A stretch of DNA of 64,000 bases. Source: Channallabes apus. Lineage: Eukaryota > Chordata > Actinopteri > Siluriformes > Clariidae. Location of the stretch: contig CM060107.1 in assembly GCA_030522415.1 (NCBI GenBank), positions 51,142,807 through 51,206,806 on the forward strand, given 5' to 3'. A program made the translations under genes and the position numbers. Positions 12,111 through 24,417 of the stretch are shown in pieces. The stretch's first letter is position 1. Every line of letters begins with the position of its first letter. The notes under the pieces were generated by a model that ran no database searches, had not been told where the DNA came from, and was given only the letters and a program-made list of their open reading frames with translations.

Positions 12111-13318
12111 ACTGAACTTGAAGAACCTTTAGCACAGGAGAAGAACAAGAAACTTGCAACACGCAGATCGGGATGCTTCAGCTGTGAGGCGGGGACGCCA
12201 GGTTTTAGAAACTGGCAATCTGTCATGTTTAAGCAATATTAAAATCAGAACTCAGCAGTTTTGAAAACTTATATTTCAATAATATAAAAAGAAGACTACA
12301 ATCTTCTGTATCCTGCTGTGCTATTTAATTGTAGCTGCTGTAGTTGAATAAACCATCTTCAATCCTTGTAGCTCTTCTTGTTTCTTGAAGTTCTGTGTGG
12401 GAGGGAATAAGTGTAGGAGTGTACATACAGTACAAGAAAGAAACCAGGGGAGAGCTAGATGGGAAAAGATGAAGATGTCAAGAAAAAGACAGATAAGAAA
12501 GAACAAAGGAGAGAGAGAAAGAGAGAGAGAGATACAGTGTCTAGACTGAGGTTGTAAACTTCAGGCCAAATATCTGACACTGAGCAGTTAAGCTGCAACA
12601 CTTTCACTCTACATCATGCTCTCTCTCTCTCTTTCTCTCTCTGTCTCTCTGTGTCTCACACTCACTGTCTCTCTTTCCAAACATCTCTCCTGTCATCTCC
12701 TTTCATTACCCACAGCCCTCCAGCTCGCCGTCCTGACAGCCTCACAACTGCCCACGGAGTGCATGAATGAGGGACAGAGAGAAAGAAACAGAATGAGGGG
12801 GAAAAAAAAAAAAGAAGAACGCATGCCTCGAAGTGAAGCGGAGCGAGAGGACTCGTAACCCCGCTCGTCGGTTTTGATGTCCGCCGCTCCTCCTCTGCAG
12901 TGTTCTCCAAACTTCACCTCGCTGTGAGCCGTGGCTCGAGTCCAAGCCGAGAGAGAAGGAAGCGCATGAGACAGACGGAGCGGCGAGAGAAGAGTCGAGC
13001 TTTCTGTACCCCCGTGTTGATTCATGTTCTGTAACAGCAGCTCTGACAGCGGCGCAGCTCCACATCACAGGGTTACATTCATGCGCTCGCTCCGACACCG
13101 CATCGTTTCTATAGTAACAACCGTAGAGGAAAGTGTTCGCTTGTTCGTCATTTTGATTTTGTTTGTTAATAGTTTTGCCGAAGTTTTATTTATTTATTTA
13201 CGTATTTATTAGAAACATAATTCCCCTTGCCATCGTAACCTGTGGTAAAGATGCATAAATATCTATTAAATCAGTTATTTACTTTGAGTTACTCAGTCAT
13301 TCATTTCTATTTATCGAT
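12111..13318. other. Non-coding; CpG-rich patch at about 12840-13110
   Basis: No protein gene is supported; the antisense frames here are Arg/Ser-rich without a recognisable family. A (CT)n tract lies at 12617-12655. The patch 12840-13110 is clearly richer in CpG than its surroundings. It could be a distal promoter, an enhancer or a non-coding first exon, and no splice donor clearly decides between these. Confidence 0.35.
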
Positions 13319-13650
13319 ATCCAGTTCTGTGCAAAAGTCTTGGGCACATAGAAAAATATGGAATAATCAAAAGATGCTTTTGAAAACATTTCTGCATAAA
13401 ACAAAATGTCAATAAAGAGCAATCAAGAGTAATAAAACAAACAGTCAATATTTCGAGTGAAAACTCATTGTTTAAATCAGGAGTTTTAGACACAGATTTG
13501 TGTAGTTTTATAAGAAAACAGCTGTTAGGTTTTACTGAGCATGCTGGAGAAAATCAGTTCTTCTGGTAACTTTGTCACACTCGCTCCTTTATATTTTTAT
13601 GCAAATCTCAGGAGCGTACATCAGGTTTGTTTCCATCTGAAAACTGGTCT
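13319..13650. mobile_element. Possible one-ended Tc1/mariner-type element
   Basis: The segment opens with CAGTTCTGTGCAAAAGTCTT followed by GGGCACATA, a sequence typical of the terminal repeat of non-autonomous Tc1-like elements in fish. I could not find the matching inverted end, so it may be a solo end or a broken copy. Confidence 0.4.
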
Positions 13651-14519
13651 TTCTTGTACTATATGTTTTTTCTTTACAGCCATACATATATTCTCCTGTA
13701 ATGTTATTTATTTGTAAGTTATATATGGAAATACTGAATAATATTGTACATAATTATGCAGACATGATAAACATACTGTATATAACAAAATTGGTACAGC
13801 ATATAATATGGTGCCTCAGACTCGCCTATTCTTCTAATAGTGTCCCATAAATAAAATGTTTATTCATCTGTTTGTTATTTTTCCTCGGTTTAAAGCCCCT
13901 GTTAATCACTGATTGACTGGTTTATTACAGGTTTCCATGTTTGTGTTGTATAATTTGTATATTTCCTTGACAAAAAAAGGTATAGCTATAGATATTTAAA
14001 AAAATGAATAATATGATAAAAACACGTCTTTGAAATATAATATAGCAAGGAGACAGAGAGAACATCACTGGCACGACTCGTGATATAAAAAAAAAAATCA
14101 GCGAGGTGTGCGATACAGAGAGTGTAGCGCTCGCATGATGAGAATCCTTCCAGTTTGTGTTTAGTGAACATGTCTCTTCATGAATCTTTTAAAGTTCACG
14201 CTGCTGTGATTTAGGCCACCTCGCTCGCACAACCACTGACACACACACACACACACACACACATACGTACACCGCTGCGGAAACACCTCCTACAGCGTCG
14301 CTGTTAAATAAGTAAAGCATTTGACCTCGTTTAGAGAAGAACTCACACACGCTCACAGACAAACGAGTGAATGTCTGAGCTCAGGTATATAGACGTCTAA
14401 AAAATTCCTGGTCTGTTAGAAACTAAATAAGGAGGTGTGAGAGAATGACAGCAGGTACGATCATAGGAAGCTGTAGTCAACAGATGAAAGACGCATGTCC
14501 TCTCATTGCATCTTACCCA

Positions 14520-14557
<38 letters not shown>

Positions 14558-16107
14558 CACACATGCGGCATGAACTCCCAGAGAACACATCAGCTTCACT
14601 CGCGAGCGTCTTCAGCATCCTCGCACCAGCAACAAATCAGTGTAACGAGCGCTCAGCTCCGAAACATGAGCAACAAGCCGAAAGCGCTCGGGTGAACTTT
14701 ATTACGCTCGTTTAATTAAATGCGTAAAATCTCCCCCATTTATTGGACACTAAACGGTCTCCGATATTAAGTCCCTATTACGCTCCTACCAGGATTTATA
14801 CCGCGCTAAACGACTGATTGGTTAGACGGTTACATGAGCGTAACTATGGAAGGAAAATAAATGCGTAACATTGTTTTTATCTGATTATTCATTAAAAATG
14901 TGATGTAAACAGAATTAAACTCTCTACACCGCAGGGTGTTACAGTAACTGTAACCCTGCTCCATTACACCGCCACATGGCTGCAAGTCATAAAAACACAC
15001 TATCTATATAGCTTTACAGCATTTGTTTTTAGTTAAGTCAAGTATTACAACATTATAACATTTACTCTTAAAGGATGCCTAATTTGCATTTTATTACTAT
15101 TATTATTATTATTATTATTATTATTTACTATTATAATTATTAGTATTATTTTTCCTCCCTGCTTTTTGCATTGACCTTAGACTTTAATAAATTAATTTGA
15201 TGTTTCCCCCTAATGTGACCTCACCTCCACCCGGCTTGTTGCTCCGCCCTGCTGTTCCCTTTTTGAATGAGGAGTGGGTCTAAAGTATAAACAAATATAT
15301 ATTATCTAATGGGTATTTCAGCTAAAGCACTAACAGACACACTCTGGGTGAGATCTATTACTGTACCTGTGTTAATTTGTTATATTAAAACAATAGTAAC
15401 GTATGAGACCTTTACATTTCTCCTGCATGAGCCGTTCTGTGGCCGGTCTTCGGTCCCTGCGGGCGTGGTCGAGTCTTCTGCGTCCCTGATCCATGTATAA
15501 TTGGTGATCGATGTTGTCAAGCCTATTCAACTTCAATTTGTTTACATTTAGCTTAATTTGTTTTTCTATAAACTGCCTATTTTAAGTCGAGTGAAACTTG
15601 AATTATACGTCTATTATTGGAAAATTTGAAGTGGATTGAAGTGGGTGAATAAATTCTCAGTCTAACACAATAAAACACACATTGCACACCTGGTACTTTT
15701 CATGCATTTTGCATACTCTACTCCAGAGTTCTTTTTGCACAATTCAGAGACTTTCACTCTCACACGCAATCATGATTTAAACATCACATGGATGCGTCTT
15801 CACTGTATATACAGTATACAGACATAAATCATGTCAAGATGATGAGAGAGAAAGAAAATACATGCTACAAAGATGAACCATTAATTATGCTTCACAGCAT
15901 TTCTGTTTTTCCACCTGAAGAAAAAAAATCACTTGAACACTTTGTTCCTGGCGAGGAAGGAGTGTTAATGAAAACGCGACGCTTCCTTCTTCCATGCTGT
16001 GACTGATTTGGTTTTCGAGCAAAAGGAAGATACACGCGGCGAAGATATAGACTGCAAAGACCGCGGAACAGCCTGCGCCGCCACTGAAATATGAAAGGAC
16101 ACATGGC

Positions 16108-16144
<37 letters not shown>

Positions 16145-17869
16145 CTGTATGAGTGTGTAGCTTGGTTAGGTAACACAATCTCCTTAGTGATATCTGATTC
16201 TTTTTAAATGAGTACATGGCAAGTAGAACTTCTCATGGATCTCTCTCTTTCTTCCTTTCTTTCAGTCTGACCAACACAAACAAACAAAATGCCAACAAAG
16301 TGGTTAACTAACTTACACCGCGTCACACTGAGCTACATCCCACTACATCATAACGATTTGGGTGAACTTGTACAACTGGGAAGGAACGTAGCAGAAACCG
16401 GTAATGGCACACAGACATCACCGCGTTGTTGCTACGTCAACAACGGGCTCACAATAACCTCTTCTCCAGCATGGCATGGACCTACCAAGCCTGAAGAGGT
16501 AATGGTGAGACATCTATCGTATTGTCAGATAGTCAGAAGACCATTCAACCGTTCCCGTCCATGTCATGCTTATAGTAATGTCCCTACGAGAATTCCTTAC
16601 ATCATATGCTGTAGGTATTCAATGGATCCATCACTTTTGATCACCTGCTCACCAAGTCCGACGTCATGTTGAGAGAATCCAATTCCTCACCCTTTTGATA
16701 AGCGCTGCAAGTGTGTGTGGTATTTACACCAACCCATTGGACGCAGTGACAATGTAGTGTAGGCATGATCGGAGATAGTAATAACTCTGGTGAGCATGTG
16801 ATCATGTACATGATAGGAAATAGACAAAAAAAAGTGACATGCGGCTAGAAGGTAGTATGAACTTGATAAATGCACATTTTTCCATTTTGCCCCCACTGTG
16901 TTCTTCGATGTTTTTAGGATGGTTCCTCGTTGGAGTGTGACGGAGGCCCGACTTACTAATGCTGCTGTAATCAACTAACATTCGAATGCATTTAAATTTG
17001 CATTGCTGTAATCAGTCATTTTAGTATTACACACACACACTCTCAGCAGAAACAGACTAATTAGGAACATGCACCACGGTTGGGTATCTTGTATGTGTGT
17101 GTGTGAGTGTGTGTGTGTGTCTAAAAGATAAGTAGGCACACAACCTAGACTTGTTCAAGTGAATCTTTTTTCGCAGCAAGATGCTGGTTACATGTATAAC
17201 CAGTGTGAGTGTGTGTGTGTGTGTTTTGGATGGATGGGGAGCATTTTGGACACTTCCGAAGTAAGATGAAATCAGAAAGCCTCCTCTCAGACCAATCAGA
17301 TTACAGACTCCAACAACACAGATGTACAATAGTGATATAAATATATAGTGAATGAACGTGGACGTGGCTGATTATCACATTGCTGCGCGAAGACAAAGAC
17401 GTGTGAATTACTGTGTCTACGCTACTGCTGAAGTGTGTGTGAGTGTAGCTAAAGGGAAAGTGTGTAGTAACTGGACGTGTGATACAGCACTGCATCTGTG
17501 TTCTGGAAAACACTTTACTGTAGAATGTTAGAACACAGACAGCCACTCTATACGACCGTGGTGTGCGGAAAAGCATCTCAGAACGGCCAGGAACTTTGAG
17601 GTGGATGAGGTTGAATCCTGTGCAGGAACAGGAGACACAGGATACACTCAGGACCAAATCAGGTGGAGAATTTTCATGTTTTTCACGTTTACATTTAAGG
17701 AATCAAACAAATCTTAACCAAGACCCCTTAATACCAGTACAGGAATCTCCATGTAGTAACCGTTACTACTAAGTCTAACTATGGACAGTGGAGGCCAGTG
17801 GTGATTATCATTGTATTTATTCCCATATTATCGTTTTGCTTTTGATATATTACGATCGTTCAGTCAACA
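13651..17869. other. Non-coding, microsatellite-rich
   Basis: No gene is supported. Microsatellites are (AC)n at 14239-14263 and 14526-14552, (TTA)n at 15099-15125, (GT)n at 16112-16141 and shorter (GT)n tracts near 17095-17120 and 17205-17224. A CpG-richer patch lies near 14590-14700. The 127-codon frame at 16289-16672 has no family resemblance and is rejected. Confidence 0.45.
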
Positions 17870-18024
17870 TTCACACACTATGGACTATATTGGGAACGCA
17901 AATTACCCTAATCTATACAGTATGTCTTTGGGAGGAAATTAGAGTACCCACCATGCACAGGGAGAACATGCGAACTCCATCCACACAGACCCTGAGACAG
18001 GATCAAACCCGGACCCTGGAGGTG
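17870..18024 (-). mobile_element. Teleost SINE, right part of a copy split by insertion
   Basis: The reverse copy of the abundant SINE runs to GGACCCTGGAGGTG at 18011-18024 and then stops abruptly. The expected continuation, GAGGTGCAAGGCGACAGTGC, is found 1.16 kb further on at 19188. Everything between is a later insertion. Confidence 0.8.
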
Positions 18025-18492
18025 TATGGAAGTATATTAGTGCCAAAATTCCTCAAAGCAAAATAGCATGTTGAATTACATGAACTAAAAAAAAACTTGT
18101 TGCAATAAAAATGTTTGAATTTTTCTGCATTGCCTGTTATTTAAGAGTGCCGCGTTCCGATGGGTACAGTAAGTAGTTTCTGAGAAGTAGACTCCACAGG
18201 GAGCAGGAAGCAGACTTTAAAGTACACTGCGGCACGGACAGCAGCACGCGGCACTCCACTGCTCTTCCTGTGATACCCCGGATGTGGAGACCTGAATTTG
18301 TTCGACTTGAATTTTGTCGACCTGAATTTGTAAGATTGAAAAATAATGAAGAATGTATTTTTAACACTTGATTCAGATCAAATTGCAATGCAGAAAAATT
18401 CAAACATTTTTATTGCAACAAGTTTTTTTCAGTTCATGTAATTCAACCTGCTATTTTGCTTTGGAGAAACTTTGGCACTAGTATACTTCAAT
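18025..18492. mobile_element. Long-terminal-inverted-repeat element inside the SINE
   Basis: Two arms of about 105 bases (18028-18133 and 18374-18490) are near-perfect reverse complements, from GGAAGTATATTAGTGCC and its mate GGCACTAGTATACTTC to TTTTTCTGCATTG and its mate CAATGCAGAAAAA. The spacer of about 240 bases has no coding potential. The SINE sequence GAGGTG (18019-18024) recurs at 19188-19193, which fits a target duplication of 6 bases, or 8 with one mismatch. This is a hairpin-forming non-autonomous element, possibly hAT-like. One base of the element (19187) lies beyond the later hAT insertion. Confidence 0.75.
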
Positions 18493-19178
18493 CAGGGCTG
18501 GACTGGGACCAAAAAACAGTCCTGGAATTTTTGGCCAGGGCCAAATTATTGATTATTTAAACAATATGCTGAGGCATATGACACATCAAAGGGAAAATGA
18601 GTTCACAGTTTTGTTTCAAAAATTAAACCACAGTAACCTGCATGGAAGCGAATAACCTTGGTAAAAAAAATATTCTTAATTATTCTTATGGTTATTATAC
18701 AGTCTTTTATTACTCTCATTACAATACTCAGACTTGGAAGAGACGGCGACAGTGACGAAATTCCCACCTTTATCGTCAAACAAAACACTGCTTGAGATGC
18801 ACATTTTGCTGCTTCCACTTGTAGGCTTTTGCTTCTGCACCTCCCTTGCTCTTTTCTGGTTTATCCATTGTTATGGACGGACTCATCTCAAACTCCAGTC
18901 GAACTCTAAATAGCGGATTTTGTCACGGGATGATGAGGGCTGGCCAGGAGGGAGGCAGGGCGTGGCCTGAGATTTCATTGGACTAGCTCATTGTCCTTTA
19001 AGACAGTCAACCAATGGGCCGCGATTCGTGTCTCAGATACTCTACCGTTGCGGTAATAAATAAATTGGCCTAATGAACTTTTAAAAAAATATTAAATTAT
19101 GACTGACAGCCCCAGCCCAAAAATGTGCATCGGGCCGGCGGGCATTGCCCGGTATGCCCTATGGTCAGTCCAGACCTG
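18493..19178. mobile_element. Non-autonomous hAT element with perfect 8-bp target duplication
   Basis: The element starts CAGGGCTGGACTGGGACC and ends GGTCAGTCCAGACCTG, imperfect inverted termini of hAT type. It is flanked on both sides by ACTTCAAT (18485-18492 and 19179-19186), the 8-bp duplication expected for hAT transposases. It is 686 bp long with no transposase. It sits at the end of the inverted-repeat element, so it arrived later. Confidence 0.88.
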
Positions 19179-19187
19179 ACTTCAATA

Positions 19188-19226
19188 GAGGTGCAAGGCG
19201 ACAGTGCTAACCATCAAGCCACTATG
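19188..19226 (-). mobile_element. Head end of the split SINE
   Basis: GAGGTGCAAGGCGACAGTGC is followed by TAACCATCAAGCCACTATGG. This is the tRNA-like head of the SINE interrupted at 18024. Confidence 0.75.
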
Positions 19227-19828
19227 GCGGACCTTGTAATATCGAGCTGCATCAGTGATCCCTTTCTATACTTCAAGCTAGATACGTTAGCATTGAGCTT
19301 GTTTCTATGGTCAGAAATATTACACCCCTAGCTAATAGCGATTCTGACGAAAGCTGTTGCTAGCTAGCTTGATATTGTTTAAAGAGGAACTAATTTACCA
19401 CCGACTAAAATCAGGTGTCTTTTACGCTTCTTTCGACCTATTTTTAACCAACGCTTAGATATTTTTGTAAACGCTGACAATACGACAAGTGCTTTCTTGC
19501 TAGCTGCAACTTTACTAAACGATCCGTGCACGTGCCACATGAGTTTCCTAACATAAATAATGCTAAATGTTAAAGCTTCCCTTACCTTTTAAAGTTTTTC
19601 CGAACTTAAATCTGTAACATCATATTTTACCCCAGGATTTATTAAAAAAAATATATGAGCAAGCACTTTTATAACCTCAGGACATTTCCAAATTTAACAT
19701 TTTTTTTTTTATCGTTTTATGTTTAACATAAAGAAACGCTATTGAATACAATGCAGGTTCAATCTTTAGCCCAGGAAAGTTAAGGCTTTACAGAAATGTC
19801 TATGATTTTCAATCCATGTCCTTATCAA

Positions 19829-19870
<42 letters not shown>

Positions 19871-20569
19871 ACAGACAGGGCGACTTTGTTCTGTGATAGT
19901 CTAGTTGCATGTACTCTTCCAGCTGGGCCTTGTTTTCAGCGCTGTTATTTGGAGCGCCTCTAAACACACTGCTCGCCATCTGTTACAACACACACACACA
20001 GAGCCACACACACACACAATTATCCAACAATCCACTATGTCATCAGATTTTTTAAGGGCATAATGACCTAAAAATTCAAGAGGAAATTTTACTACAGAGT
20101 ATTACGACCAAAAGAGAATTAAAACCATGGTCCGTCTTCACTCAGCAGGCTTGTGCGAAACTGATTTCTACCTACATGTAAATCTTTATTAATAACATAA
20201 TTGTGCTATTGATTGCAATTTTAAATAACGTAGGTGATGTTTTCATGGAGCTTGAATCCAACATTTCAAAATACATTTTGTATCAATGTTAAACTACAGT
20301 ACATTTGTTTTCCTTATACCTTATGTTGAGTCACTATAGCTTATTGAAATAATGAAGTCAAGTTATCCTAATGGAGCCATCTCTACCACTTGGTTGAGGT
20401 ATGCTATGCTTATGTCATGCCCAAATAATATCTGTGTTGCATTTCATGTGGCTGTTTTTGTAATATATTGATACTCTTACCATGAAACGACATCTTAACC
20501 ATTTGGTAGAGGCCTATACCGTGACCTGTCAAAGATAATTAAATAAATGGATAAATAAATTAAAGTTAA
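19227..20569. other. Non-coding; (GT)n at 19832-19868
   Basis: No gene is seen. There is a (GT)n microsatellite at 19832-19868 and short (AC)n tracts near 19988-20020. Confidence 0.5.
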
Positions 20570-21008
20570 GTAATATTACACTCAAGGTTATACTGCTGTG
20601 CTGAATATCAGCACCACTGTGATGCGGCTATAAAAATGACGGAGCAGCCTGAGTACTGAAAGCATCACAGCATGGCTGATATCCAGTACAACAGCACAAC
20701 CTCGTGTATGATATTTCTTTTATAGAACAGTTCCGTAAACACCATTTATTATTCACAGATTATGATTGATTTGTATATTTAACCAGTTATTTTGGTTGAT
20801 CAACACATATCCATCCACAACGTAAAGAAATTGACTTTCATAAATGTGTTCTGTTATTCTGCACCATCAAAAGTCCCGTTTTGACTTAAACATCCATAAT
20901 AGGTACGATATCATGGGACGTAATGGGGATATATTTCCTCTGATTCCACTTTAGAATATCAGTTACATTAACTTCCAGGTTCTGGGATTGAATCTCAAAG
21001 AGCGTTAA
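20570..21008. repeat. Hairpin-containing dispersed repeat, left part (copy A)
   Basis: GTGCTGAATATCAGCAC and the inverted copies near 20660-20700 match the repeat at 47380-47990. The following block to about 20815 (ATTTATTATTCACAGATTAT, AACACATATCCATCCA) also matches. The copy is cut at the TTAA at 21005-21008 by a piggyBac-type insertion, and homology resumes after it. The part from 20816 to the junction has no match in the other copy. Confidence 0.6.
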
Positions 21009-22295
21009 CCCTCTGAGGTCCGCGAACGCATATATGCGTTTTGAGGTGTTTTCCCCTGATGATGCCAATAAGAACTTAAATTACACTTTCAGTTTTGATC
21101 GTACAGACAAGATCTATATATTAATCGAATCTGTAAAGTGTCTACTTTTTTTTGTATGCACACATGTTAAAAAGAAAACTTTGTGCATTAATAAAATAAA
21201 TAAAATAAACCGGGTGCGCTTTCAGCCGTCTCAGTCTCCGCCAAAATCTTTTTGAAACACGTCACTAAAATTAACTGAAACTCCGCGAATACTGCACACA
21301 CAGACATGAGAAATATATCTATAGAAAGCTTAAAGGGTCTACTTTTAAATGATGCAGGTCACCGTGAAAACAAATAATCTGCTTTTATGTAATCCGTATG
21401 AAAGTAAGGAGTGGTACAGATTCTCCTGTATCGGCTCATTACAGCTAATGTGCTCCCGCCTCCCTGCGCGCGCGCTGTTCATATGGAAATGACCTGAGGT
21501 GAGGCAGGTAATCAAGTACACACCCCCAGGGCATAAAACAACAAGCTTCATCATACAGTTACTTACTGTTTCTGTGCGTTTGAATGATGTCACGCTACAC
21601 GGGTGAAGAAGCGCTTCAGATGGACAGCGATGAAGAATTTACTTTCTCATCAGAGGAAGAGACTCAGACGAGGAACGGCTTTATTTAGAACAACGTCTGG
21701 ACTCAACGGAGGATGTAATTCCTGACCAGTAAGTCTTTTATTCTCACCATCACTGCTCTATATTTTATATGTACATTTGGAAAATACTAAGTGCCAGCAA
21801 GAGTAAAATTGGTTAAAATATGAAATATGCACGCTACTTACAAGCCCGCAATAAAATCTGATTACGATCTGTCTAAAGTTTTATTATTTTATATATATAT
21901 ATACGTGTTTTGTATTGTTTTGACCGTGTTTCAGATGGTCAAATTGTTCACCAGCTGTTGTTTGTGAATGATTGTATGCGCGTCCATTCTTCAAGTTTCA
22001 ATTTTTGTTTTTGTTTAGGACTGTGGCTGCATCACCGGCGCGTGCACAAGAAAGTCACGTGAGTGTCGTTCAGTTTCGAGTTCACTGGAGAACCACGAGT
22101 AAGTGCACATTCAGTATATCCTAGATGTTAGTTAAATATAACTATATTATATAAATATATAATACAATATATTCATCATAGTCAACTGTAGTGTATTGTA
22201 GAAAAAATGTAGTACAGTGTTGGTAAAGTCATTTGTTCTGGTAATTACAAAGAGCTGTTGTTGTTTTCTATATTATAATATACAGTATATAGGCC

Positions 22296-22334
<39 letters not shown>

Positions 22335-23066
22335 TTATATATCTATATATTATTGTTAGCTATATTTTCTGTTATAGTGACTGCAGTAATGCTGCTAAAA
22401 AGTCAACTTTGATTGTTCCTAATAAACTGTTTAACTGAACTCGCAAATGAATCTCAAGATTTTTTTGTGTGTCGAATATATTCTCAAATAACCTAAACAC
22501 TGAAAATATATAAACTTATTTTATCCTCAGATTCTTTCTTGTAACTCTCCTCTCTCTGTCACATACCTGTCTGATGGCTCATTATGCAGATCAGTATGCA
22601 GGCCTTTGTCTTCTCAGGTGTGAATCACTGCATTAGTAATGATAGATCACGCCTTCTCGCATAGACCCTTTACACTCAAAAAGTGACTTAAAAAGTGTTA
22701 ATCACTATATTGTTTTCTGGGAGCAAGTAAACAAGATAATTTTCACATCATTTTGAAGCAAAAACACTAGTCCACCAGCCCTTGTGAAACAATGTCTTGT
22801 GAACAAATTGTCTGTATGAGTTTCATGGCCTTATTTCAGCTACTTTTTTTTCCACAAAACTTACTAACCACGCATAATATTTTTTTCCTAAAAAATGCAA
22901 ACACGTACATTCATTTTGGTCACGTATTATTGTAGAACAGTTTGTACTGATTACAAGAAAAATACAGGTTGGTCAATAATATATTATAAGTAGCTGAAAA
23001 AAGCACAAATATCAGAGCATGTCCAAACATCTCAAGGGCCCCAAAATCACCTCGAACCTCAGAGGG
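21009..23066. mobile_element. piggyBac-type transposon with TTAA ends, internally deleted
   Basis: The element begins CCCTCTGAGGTCCGCGAACG and ends CGAACCTCAGAGGG, so its termini are inverted repeats starting CCCTCTGAGG. It is bounded by TTAA on both sides (21005-21008 and 23067-23070), the diagnostic piggyBac target duplication. Inside are remnants of a transposase 5' end (separate entry). The 2.06-kb length leaves no room for a full transposase and the catalytic core is missing, so it cannot move by itself. An (AT)n(GT)n tract lies at 22297-22334. Confidence 0.85.
21584..22066 (+). pseudogene. piggyBac transposase N-terminal exons, broken
   Basis: An ATG near 21584 opens an acidic N-terminus (MSRYTGEEALQM, then Asp/Glu/Ser-rich) typical of PGBD4-like fish piggyBac transposases. 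A one-base loss in the acidic stretch around 21661 shifts the frame into a stop. The other frame continues as a plausible LEQRLDSTEDVIPDQ. A GTAAGT donor at about 21730 joins in phase to an acceptor at 22020 (exon reading TVAASPARAQESH, then GTGAGT). All downstream coding sequence, including the catalytic Asp region, is absent. This is a dead gene fragment. Confidence 0.6.
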
Positions 23067-23480
23067 TTAAATAGAAAGCTAGTGCGCTATGTACTGTAGG
23101 ATGTATAGTCACTTGTTCCGCACACCAAGCAGTACTCTTCATCAGAGGTTGTAGAGGCATCAGGGATTCAGGCTTGTGTTAGGCAGTAGTTAGCTTGCAT
23201 TATCCCCAAACAGAACAACACAGAGGGTTCAGAGACAATCTGACATGACTTAGAAACGAATAACTAATAAAAACAAAGTGCTGTTTGTGATCACATAACA
23301 TTATCAAATGTGTTTTCTTGGGGTTTTGGCAGGCAGCTTGCTCTCACCTTTTTCCAGTACTGTGGACCGCACTGATCTACTTTCACTCACGCTGGCGACT
23401 GATAATCAGTGTAATTATAGATTGTTAGTTGTGATAGATAGAGTTTAATGTCCCAGTGCTGTTATGCTCTATATCAGATT
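23067..23480. repeat. Hairpin-containing dispersed repeat, right part (copy A)
   Basis: From about 23217 the sequence again matches the 47380-47990 repeat: TTCAGAGACAATCTGACATG, GGCAGGCAGCTTGCTCTC and AGTACTGTGGACCGCACTGA. This shows that the piggyBac-type element split an older repeat copy. Confidence 0.6.
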
Positions 23481-23875
23481 ACTTGGTAATAACTAAATGT
23501 TGTATAGTTATAACTGCTAAAAAGAAAATATTTTCCATTGCTTTTTCGCATGTTTCTCGCTAGGTACTGTAGAGCATACTTTACTAGCTACAAACAAATT
23601 GTGTTTGTCTTTACAAAGAAAATCATACCTCAAACTTGGAGTAGCACATGGAGGAGCCCAAACATGTATACACACTTTAACAGTTGCTACAGTATCTATG
23701 CGCTTTTTTTAAAAACTCGAAGTGAATTATGGTAGCAATGTGTAGTATTATGTTTCCTCTTCTTCTTATGATCTCAGTAGTCGTAGTGTTGTTGATGCTA
23801 TCATGTGACTTTTAGAAAAGAGGCATATATTTTTTAGGTGGAAGTGGGTATACATTTTTGGTACCCCTCTGTATA

Positions 23876-24417
23876 CACTACCGTTCAAAAGTTTTAGAAC
23901 ACTTTCTAACTCCATGATGGTTCCTGATGTTTATTTCTTTCTACATTGTAAAGTTTTGCTGAAGGCGTCCAAAAACTGCATGAATCTCCTTTGAACAGTT
24001 GATATTGAGATGTTTCTGCTACTTCTGCTCTGTAAAGACTTCATAACGCCTCTAATCTGAGCTGCTGTTAATTGGTCAGGCTGATAACTCTAAATGAACT
24101 TCTCGTCTGCAGCAGAGGGAGGTTTTGGTCTCGTCCTCCTGGGACGGCCTTCATGAGAGACAGTTTCATTATGGTGCTTGACGGATTTTGCAAATGCACT
24201 TGACGATAGTGTTCTTGCAAGAACTATTACAGAAAGGCCGACCTCTGTGTCTTAAAATAACTAACTGGTGTTTTTCTTGTTGTTACGTAATGACCTAATC
24301 CCATATGTGTTATTTTATAGTTTTGAAATCCCCAGTATTGTTGTAGAATGTAGAAAATAAATCACTAAACAAAAACAAAGAAATTTGCAAGTGTTCCAAA
24401 ACTTTTGAATGGTAGTG
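23876..24417. mobile_element. Non-autonomous Tc1/mariner-type element
   Basis: The termini are CACTACCGTTCAAAAGTTTT (23876) and its inverse AAAACTTTTGAATGGTAGTG (ending 24417), followed inward by AGAACACTT and AAGTGTTCC. TA precedes the left end; the right flank has mutated to TT. The 542-bp length and lack of an open frame indicate a MITE-like derivative. The interior on the minus strand carries decayed transposase-like sequence (for example ATGAAGGCCGTCCCAGGAGG). Confidence 0.75.

Noticed and set aside
16289..16672. 127-codon open frame
   Set aside because: It has no recognisable family, hydrophobic pattern, splice context or codon bias.
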